The notes under the pieces are model-generated. The model made no database searches and was not told the DNA's origin. It saw only the letters and a program-made list of their open reading frames with translations. Below are positions 1 to 6,136 of a stretch of DNA of 8,306 nucleotides, in pieces. The translations under genes and the position numbers were made by a program. Each line of letters begins with the position of its first letter. The stretch's first letter is position 1. The stretch is from a bacterium. Its GTDB lineage: Bacteria > SM23-31 > JAUVVT01. Location of the stretch: assembly GCA_030616165.1 (NCBI GenBank), contig JAUWXV010000162.1, forward strand, positions 1 through 8,306. Reading direction: 5' to 3'.

Positions 1-614
1 TTAACAAACTCCAATAATCCTTCATCAATTTCTTTAATAACCTCAATTTCTTCACTGCTATTAATAATTTTTCTTATTTTTCTATAAATGGGTCCATTAT
101 CAGTTGCATAAACTATACTCTTCCCCTTGGAAGTTACTCGATATGCATATGTAGGAGCAGGATGATTCACCTTCCGGAAAACAATTTTCGCTCCATTAAG
201 AATAATCTCTCCCTTGAGTTCAACCAATTTTATATTGGCTCGCATCTCCGTAAATGGCACAGGGAAAAAATCTTTTTCCATCTGAAGTTTCAATAAATTT
301 CCTATCCCGAGTTCAGTCTCAGGCGGTCCGTAAATAGTAAATCTATTCCTTGAATCATAACCAGGAAGAAAAAATGGAATACCCTGTATATGATCCCAGT
401 GTGTGTGGGATATAAATATATGACCAACTATACTTTCTTCTTTAAATTCTTCAAGAAGGTGGTTTCCGAGTTCTCTAATTCCTGTCCCAGCATCAAAGAT
501 TAAAAAAAGATTGTTGGTTCTAACTTCGATACAAGCGGTGTTGCCGCCATATTTAACTGTATTTAATCCCGGTGCAGGAATCGAGCCTCTTGTCCCCCAG
601 AATCTTATATCCAT
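1..614 (-). CDS. MBL-fold metallo-hydrolase, C-terminus cut by the window edge
   Basis: Translating down from the ATG at 614-612 gives 204 complete codons with no stop before the left edge, so the 3' end lies outside the window. The N-terminus (MDIRFWGTRGSIPAPG, then YGGNTACIEV and FDAGTG) is typical of a branch of cytosolic metallo-beta-lactamase-fold hydrolases with a Lactamase_B_2-type core. The metal-binding HxHxDH motif is HTHWDH at residues 70-75. A further probable ligand, His151, lies in NHPAPTYAYR, and Asp172 in YATDNG is the probable bridging Asp. No signal peptide is seen, so the protein is probably cytoplasmic. The fold acts on phosphodiesters, thioesters or lactones, and the substrate cannot be read from the sequence. 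A purine-rich GAGAAAGGAA immediately precedes the ATG and acts as a tightly spaced ribosome site. The family assignment is firm; the function is not. Confidence 0.9.
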   Translation of the reverse strand, partial: MDIRFWGTRGSIPAPGLNTVKYGGNTACIEVRTNNLFLIFDAGTGIRELGNHLLEEFKEESIVGHIFISHTHWDHIQGIPFFLPGYDSRNRFTIYGPPETELGIGNLLKLQMEKDFFPVPFTEMRANIKLVELKGEIILNGAKIVFRKVNHPAPTYAYRVTSKGKSIVYATDNGPIYRKIRKIINSSEEIEVIKEIDEGLLEFV

Positions 615-675
615 TTCCTTTCTCTTTTTTAAAATTACTGACTTTTTTATTAATTTCTTAACGCAACTTATTTAA

Positions 676-695
676 TGAATTTTGGTAAATTTTTT
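676..695. promoter_or_regulatory. Copy 1 of a shared intergenic TTTGGTA motif
   Basis: This 20-base string matches 5881-5900 at 18 of 20 positions (core TGAA, one variable base, TTTGGTAAATTT). Its AATTTTGGTA part (678-687) recurs exactly at 3510-3519. It sits about 62-80 bases upstream of the hydrolase start at 614. It could be a promoter or operator of the minus-strand genes, or a relic of the repeats that lie beside it. I could not fit a convincing sigma-70 or sigma-54 promoter to it. Confidence 0.35.
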
Positions 696-732
696 ATCTG
701 AATCTTAATCAAATAGAAATATTTTAAAGGTC

Positions 733-752
733 GGGTTCGATTTATCGAACCC
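733..752 (-). repeat. REP-like hairpin (GGGTTCGA stem)
   Basis: GGGTTCGA at 733-740 and TCGAACCC at 745-752 form a perfect 8-bp stem around the loop TTTA. On the minus strand the stem is preceded by TTAGGG, close to the GTAG foot of the neighbouring hairpin at 788-811. The two hairpins therefore face in opposite directions, about 35 bases apart, like an inverted REP pair. No T-run follows the stem on either strand, so I do not call it a terminator. Confidence 0.6.
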
Positions 753-787
753 CCTAAATTTAATAATAATATGTTAATATTAATTTT

Positions 788-811
788 GTAGGGGCTTGAT
801 TTATCAAGCCC
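788..811 (+). repeat. REP-like hairpin with GTAG foot (GGGCTTGA stem)
   Basis: GTAG at 788-791 is followed directly by GGGCTTGA (792-799), the loop TTTA (800-803) and TCAAGCCC (804-811), an 8-bp perfect stem. A GTAG tetranucleotide at the foot of a hairpin is the hallmark of bacterial REP elements processed by RAYT (TnpA-REP) transposases. The stem is followed by TTTT on the plus strand, so it could also stop plus-strand transcripts, but no plus-strand gene is present. For the M14 gene ending at 833 it is a downstream stem without a T-run. Confidence 0.65.
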
Positions 812-832
812 TTTTAAAAATAAAAAACACCT

Positions 833-3442
833 TTACTCCATACCGCTGTAATAAATAGAATTAAATAGTAATCTGAAAGTCTGGTGGGGCTGTCCTCTGT
901 TCTGAACCTTGAAACCAAATAATATTATCTTGCCCTCACCAAACATCGTCTCAATTATTGCCGGTTGACTTTTAATTACATCCGCTCCGATTATCCATCC
1001 ACTTAAAAGCAGCACTTTATCGCTGTATTTTGCTATTACTTCCGTATTCTTTGCAGTAGTTAAAATTTCTTCATCCTTTTTTTCATTCACTATCGAAAAA
1101 GCAGAAGACCTTGCAAAATATGCTGCAGATTTTTTATCCATTCCATAAGCAATTGGATGATTAGCATTCAGTTCAATACTCAGGACAGAGCCAGGACAGT
1201 AAAATTTATTCGTGGAAAGACCACCTACAATATTTTTTATAGGGAGATTGAATCTGTTAATTGCATACATACATGACCTATCCATACAAACAAGCATCCC
1301 CCCTCTATCAACAAAGTCCTGTAGATTTATCACCCCCAAATCTGTTATACCTCCGGTATATTGAGGAGGCATATCAAATTCTGCAACACCATTTACAATC
1401 GAATTTTCGCCCTGGCTCGGAAGTATAATTACGTCATACCTTTCTCTTAAGTTTCCTGCTCTTATTTCTGCATCGCGGAGACTCTTGTATGGAAATTCAA
1501 ATTGCTCTAATACCCATCTTGTCCATCCTTCATCCATATTAGCCGCCCAGGATTGATATAATGCCATTCGTGGTAATTTAAGGCGATATGTGCTGACATT
1601 AGGGTTCACAGAAATTCCATATAACTCACAGCCGAGAGAAACTGCATTCCTTTCAAAACTCTTCTTTACACTTGAGTTAGAAATATTAACTATTACTGCT
1701 CCAGGGTCAAATCTATTACCCGAAATATTAAATCCTTCTTTAGCAATATAAAATTCTATCCCTTTTTCAGGAAAAAACCTATTAATCAATATGAAATCAT
1801 TATTTGTTTTATTTTTTAACACATATCCATAAGAAGCGTTATTAATTATTTCCCCCTTCGGAGAAGGAATCTCATCAACAATTGAAAGGTCAGCATCAAA
1901 CCTGTTGACAACCGGAATACATTTGACCCCCATCTGAAATGAGATTGTCCAGCCTGCCATATCATATGGAGGCTCTGCAGGTCCTCCCGGATAAAGATAC
2001 CTTTCCGGATAATCCTGGCTTTCAAGAAGGTCCTTGACATGATTTCTGTATGGCTGGGAAAGAAGGATTACATAAGTTTCGGGTGGATATTTTATCTCAT
2101 CAGCAATAAAACTCGAATTAGCCCTGTGAATTTCAATCCCACCAAGTTTCAGAACCTCAAGCATCTTTAATGCAGTTGGAAGGTCTTTTTGTTCTTCCGG
2201 AATCAGATATGCAAATGGCGGCTCTGTCTCTCCTTTTTCAATTGCTTCTCTTCCAATTTTTAGATAATTCCGCAGAAACATCTCTCTATATCTTGCTGCC
2301 ACCGTGAATATTGAATAGCAGGTAATCTCTTCATAATCAACAATATCCCTTAATCTCCACCATCCGCCTGTCCACGGCTCTGCAAAGTTTACCTGCGCTT
2401 CATACCTTGGCAGTCCTCTACTGTGCCCCCTGAGTTCACTTTTTCTTTGAAAAATAGGCGATGCAGTCCTGACACTTGCGGCCTCTGTTAGAAGACCAAC
2501 CATATTATGTCTGTATGGTGATGTGCGGTTTCCGCCATGCCACCAGTTATCGTATATTGCATTGGTTATCACACCAGTCTTTCCTTCTGCAGAAAGGTCA
2601 GTAACAATATGCCCACCGATTAACTTCAGCGACTCGTGTATCATGGGATGAACATTTGGATTAACCGGGTCAAAAAATGGAGGAACAAAAAATCTTGCAC
2701 CGCCACTTCCCATCTGGTGAATATCATAGGTGATTTCGGGGAACCACTCGGTATATAGAATCTTCGTAAGAATTCGGGTCTCAACCTGAGTAAGCATATA
2801 CCAGTCCCTGTTATTATCATGACCAACATATTTTTGATAAAGCCACGGCATTCTTCCTCCTTCCCAGGGAGTGTCCAAACTTTCATAATACCAGTCAACT
2901 ACTCTATTCACTCCATCAGGATTAACCGAAGGAACAAGAAGGATAATATCATTTTTTAGAATCTCCATTGTCCTCGAATCATCATCAACAGCAAGTTTAT
3001 AAAGCAGTTCTATTGCCATTTGGGTGGAAGCAATTTCAGTAGAATGGATATTGCAGGTCACCATTATAACAGTTTTTCCCTCTTTGATAAGGAGCTTCTC
3101 TTCTTCTTCTGAAAGTCCTCTTGGATCGGCAAGCCGTTTTTGAATATTTTTATACTTTTCCCTCTCTGATATAGTTTGAGGGTCTGAAATAACTGCCATT
3201 ATAAAAGGATTTCCTTCAGTAGTTTTACCAAGTTCCCTCACCAAAACTCTATCCGAAGAATTACCAACTATATTAAAATATTTAACAATCTGCTCCCACC
3301 GAGCAAGTTTAAAATCAGCGCCAACCTTAAATCCGAGAAATTCTTCTGGAGGAACCAACTTATCCTGCTGACCATATACAAATGCACTTAAGAGAAAAAT
3401 AAACCAGATTGTTATGGATATACTCTTTCTAAATTTATTCAT
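833..3442 (-). CDS. Exported M14-family zinc carboxypeptidase with C-terminal GATase-like domain
   Basis: An 869-residue protein that starts with a signal peptide (basic MNKFRKS, a hydrophobic stretch, likely cleavage after VYG near residue 24), so it acts outside the cytoplasm. Residues about 40-400 are an M14 peptidase domain. Zinc ligands are His133 and Glu136 in the HSTE motif and His242 in DIHQMG. Asn211-Arg212 in NNRDW matches the Asn-Arg pair that binds the substrate carboxylate, and Glu320 in GLLTEAA is the likely catalytic glutamate. After a middle region (about 405-600), residues from about 624 look like a class-I glutamine-amidotransferase-like fold (YDVIILPSQ at 669-677, and a GKIILFGF strand near the end). 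The length fits the roughly 850-950-residue M14 proteins common in FCB-type bacteria. A clear AGGAG supports the start. The role is probably trimming of extracellular or periplasmic peptides; the exact specificity cannot be read. Confidence 0.93.
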   Translation of the reverse strand: MNKFRKSISITIWFIFLLSAFVYGQQDKLVPPEEFLGFKVGADFKLARWEQIVKYFNIVGNSSDRVLVRELGKTTEGNPFIMAVISDPQTISEREKYKNIQKRLADPRGLSEEEEKLLIKEGKTVIMVTCNIHSTEIASTQMAIELLYKLAVDDDSRTMEILKNDIILLVPSVNPDGVNRVVDWYYESLDTPWEGGRMPWLYQKYVGHDNNRDWYMLTQVETRILTKILYTEWFPEITYDIHQMGSGGARFFVPPFFDPVNPNVHPMIHESLKLIGGHIVTDLSAEGKTGVITNAIYDNWWHGGNRTSPYRHNMVGLLTEAASVRTASPIFQRKSELRGHSRGLPRYEAQVNFAEPWTGGWWRLRDIVDYEEITCYSIFTVAARYREMFLRNYLKIGREAIEKGETEPPFAYLIPEEQKDLPTALKMLEVLKLGGIEIHRANSSFIADEIKYPPETYVILLSQPYRNHVKDLLESQDYPERYLYPGGPAEPPYDMAGWTISFQMGVKCIPVVNRFDADLSIVDEIPSPKGEIINNASYGYVLKNKTNNDFILINRFFPEKGIEFYIAKEGFNISGNRFDPGAVIVNISNSSVKKSFERNAVSLGCELYGISVNPNVSTYRLKLPRMALYQSWAANMDEGWTRWVLEQFEFPYKSLRDAEIRAGNLRERYDVIILPSQGENSIVNGVAEFDMPPQYTGGITDLGVINLQDFVDRGGMLVCMDRSCMYAINRFNLPIKNIVGGLSTNKFYCPGSVLSIELNANHPIAYGMDKKSAAYFARSSAFSIVNEKKDEEILTTAKNTEVIAKYSDKVLLLSGWIIGADVIKSQPAIIETMFGEGKIILFGFKVQNRGQPHQTFRLLFNSIYYSGME

Positions 3443-3450
3443 AAAAATTT

Positions 3451-3455
3451 CTCCT
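3451..3455 (-). promoter_or_regulatory. Shine-Dalgarno site of the M14 peptidase gene
   Basis: On the minus strand AGGAG lies 8 bases upstream of the ATG at 3442. It is the clearest ribosome binding site in the window and confirms the start that retains the signal peptide. Confidence 0.75.
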
Positions 3456-3464
3456 AATAAAAGA

Positions 3465-3519
3465 TTTAATATTACTTAACTGAACTTCATCAAGTTCTGA
3501 ATGTTAGCAAATTTTGGTA
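3465..3519. promoter_or_regulatory. Copy 2 of the shared intergenic motif, interrupted
   Basis: TTTAATATTAC (3465-3475) and TGAAC (3481-3485) match the contiguous block at 5870-5885, and AATTTTGGTA (3510-3519) matches 678-687. Here the pieces are separated by extra sequence that contains a small hairpin: GAACTT (3482-3487), loop CATC, AAGTTC (3492-3497). The block lies 20-80 bases upstream of the M14 start and runs straight into the GTAG foot of the next repeat. It may be a 5'-leader or promoter element, or a repeat flank; the evidence does not decide. Confidence 0.35.
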
Positions 3520-3605
3520 GGACAGACATTCCTGCTTGTCCTGTGGGCTTGCACTGGTGTCTGTCCACCCGTGATTATGGTCAAAGAAGAATATATGACC
3601 TACCA
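3515..3605. repeat. Composite palindromic element with inverted GTAG feet (REP/MITE-like)
   Basis: The outer ends are perfect 7-bp inverted repeats, TGGTAGG (3515-3521) and CCTACCA (3599-3605). Inside are three hairpins. The first is 3520-3541, GGACA...TGTCC with an imperfect inner stem and TTCC loop. The second is 3543-3568, an imperfect palindrome with GTGG and CCAC arms. The third is 3579-3600, GGTCA...TGACC. The left arm of the first also pairs perfectly with the right arm of the second (GGACAGACA 3520-3528 with TGTCTGTCC 3558-3566). GTAG occurs at 3517-3520 on the plus strand and at 3603-3600 on the minus strand. The element fills most of the gap between the two peptidase genes and encodes nothing visible. 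It resembles a non-autonomous cluster of REP sequences. Confidence 0.65.
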
Positions 3606-3674
3606 TCCTTAAATATTTTTATATAAATATATTTTTGCTAATTTCTTTTTCATAGAAGAAGAAGTAGAATTTAA

Positions 3675-3710
3675 AAAATAAAAATAAAATTAACTTAGTT
3701 TATTTAAACT
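3675..3710 (-). terminator. Possible intrinsic terminator of the M28 gene
   Basis: On the minus strand the stem AGTTTA/TAAACT (3710-3697, two-base loop) spans the M28 stop codon and is followed by a T-rich stretch to about 3675. The stem is short and AT-rich, so it would be a weak terminator at best. Confidence 0.3.
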
Positions 3711-4746
3711 GCATTCTATAAAGAGCAATTGCAGCCAATTTGGCAATTCTAACAACGTTATAAGGTTCCTTTTCGATTGTATTTTCGGGTGTATCACCGG
3801 ATAAATGATAATATTCGGCAAAATCTATCTCAATTTTCCTTCCCCCCTTCCAATCTGGAGATTCCCAACCTTCTGTTTGCTCAACATAAGTTGGTTTACC
3901 ATATGAACAAGAAAATAAAGCAATTGCAGGTATTGAAAAAGAATTATATCTCATCGAACCATGATATTGAGGCGGCAGAAATGCGTAATTATCAGTTCCT
4001 CCAAGTCCGGGATTTGTAGTCCATTCTTCCCAGTATCCATCTATTCCTGAATAATCACTTGCAACTTTTTCAAAAATTCTTAGAATTTTTTCATTCACTG
4101 GAGCATCATTTGGTTCCATATATATACAGTCCCTTTTTGCACCTGCTGCACATTGGTCAAAATTTATTACTCCAAGAATATTTCCAAGGGAATCTTTATT
4201 TCTTTCGATATATTCTTTCGTAGAATAAATCTCAGAACCAGGGATAATAAATTTCATTGAATAATTTGGTTTTGGAAGAATTCTCTCTTTTATAAATTTC
4301 TGAAAGATTCTCGCAATTTCAAGAACAACAGCAACTCCAGATGCATTATCATCTGCTCCTGGACCCCCTCCGTCAGAGTCTCCATGGGCAGTTAATATAT
4401 AATATTTCTCTTTATCTCTACCTTCAATTTTCCCTATGACAGTTTTTGGTGAACCCATTTTTATCTTAATACGATAAAGTTTCGGAGGGTCAGCAATTAT
4501 TCCAGAACTTATTCCATATTGTTTAAACTTATTATTGAGATAAATAGAAGCAGAATCTCCAGATGGTGTTCCACCCTGCCTTGGACCTATCATACAAAGT
4601 TCCCTGATAATACTATGGAGATTTTCTTGTGATATCTCTTTTGCGATTGTCTCTTCAACTCTGCTGGAAGAATTTATACTAATCCGTAAAAATAAAATCA
4701 GAAAAGATACAAGAAGCAGACGAATATATAATTTTTTACAAATCAT
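3700..4746 (-). CDS. Exported or membrane-anchored M28-family metallopeptidase
   Basis: A 348-residue protein with an N-terminal hydrophobic segment (about residues 6-22) acting as signal peptide or anchor. The M28 di-zinc aminopeptidase layout is recognisable: His121 in TAHGDS, Asp133 in GADDNASG, Glu172 in PGSE, Asp197 in INFDQ and His314 in YYHLSGDT are the probable metal ligands, and TDNYAF (251-256) corresponds to the usual SDHxxF segment. The odd point is that the usual Glu-Glu pair, general base then zinc ligand, reads Ser171-Glu172. The protein may therefore belong to a divergent subfamily or have altered activity. No ATG-, GTG- or TTG-started extension is possible: a TAA lies four codons upstream. 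The ribosome site is weak (GATGGG abutting the ATG). It lies 257 bp upstream of the M14 gene, and both products leave the cytoplasm, so joint peptide degradation is a reasonable inference. Confidence 0.87.
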   Translation of the reverse strand: MICKKLYIRLLLVSFLILFLRISINSSSRVEETIAKEISQENLHSIIRELCMIGPRQGGTPSGDSASIYLNNKFKQYGISSGIIADPPKLYRIKIKMGSPKTVIGKIEGRDKEKYYILTAHGDSDGGGPGADDNASGVAVVLEIARIFQKFIKERILPKPNYSMKFIIPGSEIYSTKEYIERNKDSLGNILGVINFDQCAAGAKRDCIYMEPNDAPVNEKILRIFEKVASDYSGIDGYWEEWTTNPGLGGTDNYAFLPPQYHGSMRYNSFSIPAIALFSCSYGKPTYVEQTEGWESPDWKGGRKIEIDFAEYYHLSGDTPENTIEKEPYNVVRIAKLAAIALYRMQFK

Positions 4747-4811
4747 CCCATCGTTTTATCATAAATATAAGTTATGCAAAAATTTATTTCAAGATTAAAA
4801 TTATTTCAATT

Positions 4812-4832
4812 AAAAAAATCTATTTTTAGATT
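4812..4832 (-). terminator. Possible weak terminator after the Clp1-like gene
   Basis: On the minus strand AATCT (4832-4828), a six-base loop and AGATT (4821-4817) form a short stem followed by a run of Ts (4816-4812). It lies about 40 bases after the stop at 4873 and before the M28 start. The stem has a single G-C pair, so the call is tentative. Confidence 0.3.
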
Positions 4833-4872
4833 ATTTTCAAAAAATAAATCTCATTTACTGTTCTCCATCCAA

Positions 4873-5745
4873 TCATTTTTCCAATTGCTCCCCCTCTTTG
4901 TTTATCATAATTGCCCCTATTATCATAGACCTTATGTCATCAGGACTCTCTTTCGGTGTTATTATTGAAAACATACCATTTTTATTATCATATTCTGATA
5001 TTATTCCCAATGTAAGGTCTTCTTCATTAAAATTCCTCAAAGAGACGACCCTATTTATAAAAGTTGAAATTCCCTTCAGCTCTATTCCATTATAGCATTT
5101 TACAGATATATTCTCAGAAGATAAATTCACAATTTTTGAATTTTTAAAATACTCCCTGAACATTTTTTTTCTGTAATTGTTTCTACTTAACTGGGATTTT
5201 ATCTTTGTTTCTCTTGGAGATGGAAGTCGAAAAATTTTAAAGGCTTTTGTATTTTTATAAACTTTCAGTATATGGTCAAGTTCATTTTCCCTTTCGAGAG
5301 TAATAATAATATCAGGTCGTATAATTTCAAAAAGATTCCATTTTAATATCCTCCCTATTACACCAAGAACCAGACCAGTAGTATCTATTAATATCTTCTC
5401 TGTATCTAATTTTGCCTTTCCAGTGATATATTCAGCACCAGTAATTGTTGGTAAAAGATTTTTAAAAGGCGTAGTATCTCCGACAAAAAACATATCTATA
5501 ACTTCAATATCTTTCCAGTCTTTAAAACCATCCCTTACAATCCCCCATCCAATAGTAGTAGGGGGACCAATATGAGATTGACCCATATCAATATCAACAA
5601 TACCTACATCTATACTGTCGGATAGAAACTCTGCAATGTTTTCAATCAAGAATGTCTTACCAACATCAATTCCTCCCAAAATCATTGTAATCTTATTCTC
5701 GGGCTTCGAAATCTCTTCTACTACTTCTCTTGTTATACCCTTCAT
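4873..5745 (-). CDS. Clp1/Grc3-like P-loop polynucleotide 5'-kinase
   Basis: A 290-residue protein without signal peptide. Residues 21-31 hold a Walker A loop ending GGIDVGKT (Lys30, Thr31). Residues 50-62 (VDIDMGQSHIGPP) match the Walker B-like segment typical of the Clp1/Grc3/NOL9 family, with Asp51, Asp53 and Gln56. DTTGLV at 121-126 is the next conserved strand, and RLPSPRE at 173-179 lies where the family carries its lid or base-binding segment. Residues about 235-285 resemble the small C-terminal domain of archaeal Clp1 proteins. Known members phosphorylate the 5'-OH of RNA or DNA, so a role in RNA processing or repair is likely but inferred. The neighbours (peptidases, a sensor pair) give no functional hint. 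No Shine-Dalgarno is visible: the ATG follows a run of six As. The reading frame stays open upstream to about 5818, so a non-ATG start further out is not excluded. Confidence 0.75.
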   Translation of the reverse strand: MKGITREVVEEISKPENKITMILGGIDVGKTFLIENIAEFLSDSIDVGIVDIDMGQSHIGPPTTIGWGIVRDGFKDWKDIEVIDMFFVGDTTPFKNLLPTITGAEYITGKAKLDTEKILIDTTGLVLGVIGRILKWNLFEIIRPDIIITLERENELDHILKVYKNTKAFKIFRLPSPRETKIKSQLSRNNYRKKMFREYFKNSKIVNLSSENISVKCYNGIELKGISTFINRVVSLRNFNEEDLTLGIISEYDNKNGMFSIITPKESPDDIRSMIIGAIMINKEGEQLEK

Positions 5746-5869
5746 TTTTTTAAATTGTTTTATAACGATATTTATTAAACAGGAAGGATATAAAGCAGAT
5801 TTTTTTATAAAGATATGAAATTTTTTTTAAATAGCAATATATTATTTTGAAGCTATATCAGACAGAATT

Positions 5870-5900
5870 TTTAATATTACTGAACTTTGGTAAATTTATT
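5870..5900. promoter_or_regulatory. Copy 3 of the shared intergenic motif
   Basis: TTTAATATTAC (5870-5880) recurs exactly at 3465-3475. The following 20 bases, 5881-5900 (TGAAC then TTTGGTAAATTT), match 676-695 at 18 of 20 positions. It lies 125-155 bases upstream of the Clp1-like start and about 30 bases before a hairpin repeat. It is the least interrupted of the three copies. Confidence 0.35.
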
Positions 5901-5928
5901 TGACATAGTTTAAATTAAAACAAGAGAA

Positions 5929-5993
5929 TTCTGTCATGCTGAACCCTGTGCTGAACTTGATTCAGTATTGTTTCAGAACCAGAATGACAGGGC
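5929..5993. repeat. Nested hairpin repeat (CTGTCAT...ATGACAG)
   Basis: CTGTCAT (5931-5937) and ATGACAG (5984-5990) form the outer 7-bp arms. Inside, CTGAA occurs at 5939-5943 and 5951-5955, and TTCAG at 5961-5965 and 5972-5976, giving nested stems with CTTGA as the inner loop. The layout resembles the CTGTCAT-CTGAA class of short palindromic repeats that I recall as frequent between genes in several bacterial groups. It lacks the GTAG foot of the other repeats here, so it is a separate family. It has no visible coding content. Confidence 0.55.
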
Positions 5994-6136
5994 TATGTTT
6001 TATTTAGTTTTAATAACTTTAAAACAATATTAAAATATCCATATATTATGCATTTTTGAAAATTTACATAAGTTCTTTAAAAAAATAATTAATTTATGAG
6101 CAATATAAAATGAGGTGATAAAAGAAAAGATAATTC

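Larger units (their letters stand above)
5746..6136. other. 391-bp AT-rich intergenic region
   Basis: No gene is supported here; the open frames are very short. From left to right it holds the AT-rich leader of the Clp1-like gene (5746-5869), a copy of the shared motif (5870-5900), a nested hairpin repeat (5929-5993), and about 140 bases of AT-rich sequence downstream of the response-regulator stop. That last part contains only weak AT-only inverted repeats such as TTTTAATA (6008-6015) with TATTAAAA (6028-6035). The promoter of the Clp1-like gene presumably lies here, but I could not place it. Confidence 0.6.

Noticed and set aside
3-614. MBL-fold protein as RNase Z or RNase J, forming an RNA-processing pair with the Clp1-like kinase
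   Set aside because: HTHWDH is common to most of the fold. The N-terminus and the NHPAPTYAYR and YATDNG segments look like a different hydrolase branch, and the two genes are about 4 kb apart with two peptidase genes between them.
788-811. Intrinsic terminator for the M14 gene
   Set aside because: On the minus strand the stem is followed by CTACAAAATT rather than a T-run; the GTAG foot and inverted partner fit a REP-like element better.
3515-3605. CRISPR repeat or riboswitch
   Set aside because: There are no regularly spaced direct repeats with unique spacers, and no known riboswitch core is recognisable; inverted arms and GTAG feet explain the structure.
4774-4968. Plus-strand open frame of 64 codons partly over the Clp1-like gene
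   Set aside because: The product is a low-complexity Phe/Leu/Lys-rich sequence with no recognisable domain, it overlaps a well-supported minus-strand gene, and it has no convincing ribosome site.
5900-5928. Plus-strand sigma-70 promoter starting at TTGACA (5900-5905)
   Set aside because: No acceptable -10 hexamer follows at 16-18 bases and no plus-strand gene lies downstream.
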